Source: Planctomycetia bacterium (GTDB lineage Bacteria; Planctomycetota; Planctomycetia; Pirellulales; JACPPG01). Taken from it: a stretch of DNA of 64,000 nucleotides. The translations under genes and the position numbers were made by a program. The stretch covers positions 1-64,000 of the forward strand of contig JACPPG010000023.1 in the NCBI GenBank assembly GCA_016191115.1, read 5' to 3'. Of the stretch, positions 61,110 to 64,000 are shown piece by piece. The notes under the pieces were generated by a model that searched no databases, was not told the DNA's origin, and saw nothing but the letters and a program-made list of their open reading frames with translations. Within the stretch, counting starts at the first letter, position 1. Each line of letters starts with the position of its first letter.

Positions 61110-61200
61110 TGTTGAAAAAGGGGGGACAGGCGCCTCGCGGCAACCAAAATGCTGTCCGCAAACCTTCACGTGCTCGAAGCCGGTCCCCCGTTTTCAACAC
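61110..61200. repeat. Palindromic element between SGNH 3 and MBOAT 3
   Basis: The left arm GTTGAAAAAGGGGGGACAGG (61111-61130) and the right arm (61182-61198, GGTCCCCCGTTTTCAAC) are inverted copies with small differences; about 50 nt separate them. The element ends 10 nt before the ATG of MBOAT 3. It is of the same type as the other palindromes but not the same sequence family. Confidence 0.7.
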
Positions 61201-61208
61201 AGTAGCCC

Positions 61209-62693
61209 ATGATCTTCAACTCGGTCACGTATTTTCTGCTGTTGGCGATCGTGGTGCCCCTGTGGTGGGTGCTGCCGCGGCGGCCGCGCTTGTGGCTGGT
61301 GTTCGCGACCAGCCTGACGTTCTACGGCTTCTGGCGGTGGGAATTCCTGGCGCTGCTGATGGCCAACACCGGGCTCGACTACGTGCTGGCCCTGCTGATT
61401 CACAACAGCGACGACCAAAGACGCCGGAAGCTTTTGTTGTGCATAAGCCTGACGAGCAACTTCGGGGCGCTCATGTTCTTCAAGTACCTGTCCTTCTTGA
61501 ACTCTAACGCCCTGTCGCTCTTGCAGCTTATGGGGTTCGACGTGCGGATCGAGTGGCCGACGATCTTCGGCGCGTCGCTGGGAGACATCATCCTGCCTTT
61601 GGGGATCAGCTTCTATGTGTTCCACACGCTGTCGTACGTGATCGACGTGTACCGCCGGTTCATCCCGGCCCAGCGCGACTTCATCCTGTATACGGACTAC
61701 GTGCTGTTCTTCCCGCAACTCGTGGCCGGGCCGATCCTGCGGGCCGCCGAGGTGATGCCCAAGATCAGCCAGCGGAAGCCGTTTCGTCTGGACTACATCA
61801 GCGACGGCGTGCAGCGGATCCTCTTCGGTTTGTTTTTGAAGGTGTGCCTGGCCGATCAGATCGCCCCCTTGGTGGATTCGGGCTTCGATCAGTCGGTGGC
61901 GGCCCTAAGCGCGCTCGACGTGTGGACGCTGGCGTTTCTGTTCGGCTTCCAGATCTATTTCGACTTCGCCGGCTATTCGCACATCGCCATCGGCTCGGCG
62001 AAGCTGATGGGCATTCAATTCCCGGAAAACTTCAATTATCCGTACATGGCCACGTCGCCCCGCGACTTCTGGCGCCGCTGGCACATCTCGCTGTCGAGCT
62101 GGATTCGCGACTATTTGTATCTGCCGCTATCCGGGGCGAAGGTGATGATGGATCACTCCACCGGCGGCCTGGCCGGCGCGGCCGGCGCCGAGCACACCGA
62201 ACGGCGGGATTTCGCCTTGTTCGCTTCGTGGGCCATCATGGGCTTGTGGCACGGGGCGGCCTGGCGATTTCTCGTCTGGGGCCTGTGGCACGCGGCGTTC
62301 GTCTTTCTGTACCGGACCACAAAGCCCACGTTCACGAAACTGCCCGCCGGCGTGCAGTCGATCGGCGGCTGGATGCTGACCTTGGCGATCGCCATGCTGG
62401 GCTGGATACCGTTTCGGGCGAGCACGCTTTCGATCGCTTTCGGCATGTGGGTGAAGGTGATCGACCCGCGGCAGTACTTTGCGATGGGGCTATTCGAGAA
62501 CACCTACCTGATCACCGCCCTGTTGATGGCGTTGATGGTCGCGGCGTATTTCGTCGAAACGCGTCTGGCGCCGCGGTCGAGCGAGCGGCCGATCCTGTGG
62601 CTGCCGGTACAGAGCGTTGCCTATGCGTTTCTGATCGCCGCGGTGTTCGTCTACCTGCAGCCGATCAGGCAGTTCATCTACTTCCAGTTCTAA
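61209..62693 (+). CDS. MBOAT family O-acyltransferase 3
   Basis: Predicted 494-residue polytopic O-acyltransferase. The block DFWRRWHISLSSWIRDYLYL and the catalytic histidine H348 in IMGLWHGAAWRFLVWG are intact. Between them it carries an insertion of about 20 residues (AKVMMDHSTGGLAGAAGAEH) absent from the other two copies. SFYVFHTLSYVIDVYR matches the family. The C-terminus ends QFIYFQF like the others. It pairs with the SGNH gene upstream. Confidence 0.93.
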   Translation: MIFNSVTYFLLLAIVVPLWWVLPRRPRLWLVFATSLTFYGFWRWEFLALLMANTGLDYVLALLIHNSDDQRRRKLLLCISLTSNFGALMFFKYLSFLNSNALSLLQLMGFDVRIEWPTIFGASLGDIILPLGISFYVFHTLSYVIDVYRRFIPAQRDFILYTDYVLFFPQLVAGPILRAAEVMPKISQRKPFRLDYISDGVQRILFGLFLKVCLADQIAPLVDSGFDQSVAALSALDVWTLAFLFGFQIYFDFAGYSHIAIGSAKLMGIQFPENFNYPYMATSPRDFWRRWHISLSSWIRDYLYLPLSGAKVMMDHSTGGLAGAAGAEHTERRDFALFASWAIMGLWHGAAWRFLVWGLWHAAFVFLYRTTKPTFTKLPAGVQSIGGWMLTLAIAMLGWIPFRASTLSIAFGMWVKVIDPRQYFAMGLFENTYLITALLMALMVAAYFVETRLAPRSSERPILWLPVQSVAYAFLIAAVFVYLQPIRQFIYFQF

Positions 62694-62906
62694 TTGGGGG
62701 CGGGGCCGCCGCGGATTGGGCCGGCCGTGGGGCCACCTGGATCGGTCGTATTAAAAAGTCGCCCGCCGGGTCAACAGCCGCTTGAGCCACTCGCGTGCCG
62801 CGGTTTGCGTCCCGCGATAAACTACAATTCCCTGGTGCGCAGCCGGCCGTGGCACGCCACCATCGCTCGTTCCAACGGGGCGCCAACCAACACCTGGGCC
62901 AATCTG

Positions 62907-64000
62907 ATGAAGATCGCCGTCATTGGAACCGGATACGTCGGCCTGGTCACCGGAACGTGTTTCGCCGACAGCGGCAACGACGTGACGTGCGTCGACATCG
63001 ACCAGCGCAAGATCGACATGCTGCGAAAGGGCCAGATCCCGATCTACGAGCCGGGCCTGGCCGAGCTGGTCGAGCGCAACGCCGAAGACAAGCGACTGCG
63101 CTTCACCACCGACCTGGCCGCCGCCGTGCGGCCGGCGCGACTCGTGTTTCTGGCCGTCGGCACGCCCCCGGCCGCCGACGGTTCGGCCGACTTGTCGAGC
63201 CTGTGGGCCGTGGTCGACGCCTTGGCGCCGCATCTCAACGAGCAGTCGATCGTCGTAACCAAGAGCACCGTGCCCGTGGGCACGAACACGGGCATCTTCA
63301 ACCGCCTGCGGAAATCGACCGGCCGCGATTGCCGCGTGGCCAGCAACCCGGAGTTTCTCAAGGAGGGGGCGGCGCTGGACGATTTCACCAAGCCGGACCG
63401 CGTGGTGGTCGGCGTTCGCGAGCCGGACACGGCTGAGGTTTTGCACGAGCTTTACGCGCCGTTCTTGCGAACGGAACACCCGTTCCTGGTGATGTCGCCG
63501 GAAAGCGCCGAGATGACCAAGTACGTGGCCAACGCGCTATTGTCGACCAAGATCAGCTTCATCAACGAGATCGCCAACCTGTGCGAGCACATGGAGGCCG
63601 ATATCAACGACGTTCGCCGCGGCATCGGCCACGACAGCCGGATCGGCTTTGCCTTTCTCTTTCCCGGCGTCGGTTACGGCGGGAGCTGTTTTCCCAAGGA
63701 CGTCCGCGCTTTGCAGGCCATGGCTGGGTCGTTCGACGTCGATCCGCAAATACTGCGGGCTGTCGACGAGGTGAACACGCGGCAAAAGCAGGTCCTGTTC
63801 CAGAAGATCGCCCGCCACTTCGAAGGGCGACTGAAGGGCCGCGCGATTGCCGTCTGGGGTCTGGCCTTCAAGCCGCGCACCGACGACGTTCGCGAGGCGC
63901 CGGCCTTGGTCCTCATCGATCGCCTTCTCGCCGAGGGGGCCAGGCTGCAGGTGCACGACCCCGAGGCGATGGAGAACGTCTCACAGCAGTACGGCGATCG
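62907..64000 (+). CDS. UDP-glucose 6-dehydrogenase (3'-truncated by window end)
   Basis: The first 364 codons of a UDP-glucose dehydrogenase (UDP-GlcA synthesis) run off the window end without a stop. The N-terminus [20 protein letters not shown] holds the NAD motif, [17 protein letters not shown] and [12 protein letters not shown] follow, and the catalytic cysteine C261 is in [29 protein letters not shown] is the Ugd/AlgD-type segment, distinct from WecC at 18652. No Shine-Dalgarno site is evident. UDP-GlcA could be a second uronic acid building block of the polymer. Confidence 0.93.
   Translation, partial: MKIAVIGTGYVGLVTGTCFADSGNDVTCVDIDQRKIDMLRKGQIPIYEPGLAELVERNAEDKRLRFTTDLAAAVRPARLVFLAVGTPPAADGSADLSSLWAVVDALAPHLNEQSIVVTKSTVPVGTNTGIFNRLRKSTGRDCRVASNPEFLKEGAALDDFTKPDRVVVGVREPDTAEVLHELYAPFLRTEHPFLVMSPESAEMTKYVANALLSTKISFINEIANLCEHMEADINDVRRGIGHDSRIGFAFLFPGVGYGGSCFPKDVRALQAMAGSFDVDPQILRAVDEVNTRQKQVLFQKIARHFEGRLKGRAIAVWGLAFKPRTDDVREAPALVLIDRLLAEGARLQVHDPEAMENVSQQYGD

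Overview
The window is one long surface-polysaccharide locus from a high-GC bacterium. The organism is most likely a planctomycete, probably of the Pirellulales type. This is inference. It rests on the exosortase/EpsI/tyrosine-kinase head, the many GTG and TTG starts with weak Shine-Dalgarno sites, and several families of short palindromic intergenic repeats. No rRNA, tRNA, CRISPR array or transposase gene was seen. Almost every gene is on the + strand; the exceptions are a heparinase-like lyase, one SGNH protein and one asparagine-synthase-like amidotransferase.

Layout. (1) 234-4860: two sigma70-like promoters, exosortase, fused chain-length regulator/tyrosine autokinase, and EpsI. (2) 5408-10400: membrane-anchored SDR epimerase, DegT aminotransferase, family 4 glycosyltransferase and a PglC/WbaP-type initiating transferase. 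(3) 10892-17505: FemAB-like transferase, then a translationally coupled acyl module (NeuD-like acyltransferase, ACP, FabG-like reductase, AMP-ligase, KAS III), followed by a second ACP and a second NeuD-like acyltransferase. (4) 17525-24338: WecB and WecC (UDP-ManNAcA), a two-domain oxidoreductase and the lyase. (5) 24981-33400: NusG/RfaH-like antiterminator, a nonulosonic acid module (NeuB, NeuC, NeuA plus a dehydrogenase), the Wzx flippase and two Gfo/Idh oxidoreductases. (6) 33485-44549: glycosyltransferases, formyltransferase, polysaccharide deacetylase, epimerase, methyltransferase, amidotransferase and a Wzy-like polymerase. (7) 44570-62693: an acyl-decoration region with four SGNH proteins and three MBOAT acyltransferases, a second amidotransferase, a tandem pair of glycosyltransferases, a carbamoyltransferase and a predicted propeller protein. 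(8) From 62907: UDP-glucose dehydrogenase, cut by the window end.

Together these genes form a nearly complete Wzx/Wzy pathway. Sugar nucleotides are made (UDP-ManNAcA, a CMP-nonulosonate, an amino sugar, UDP-GlcA). The first sugar is placed on undecaprenyl phosphate, about six glycosyltransferases extend the unit, Wzx flips it, Wzy polymerises it, and the Wzz-kinase sets chain length. Many genes decorate it by N-acylation, formylation, amidation, O-acylation, carbamoylation or methylation. No outer-membrane export channel is present in the window.

The most unusual parts are the dedicated mini fatty-acid module inside a sugar locus, the three MBOAT/SGNH pairs, and a 139-bp repeat whose two inverted, nearly identical copies flank one SGNH-MBOAT pair.
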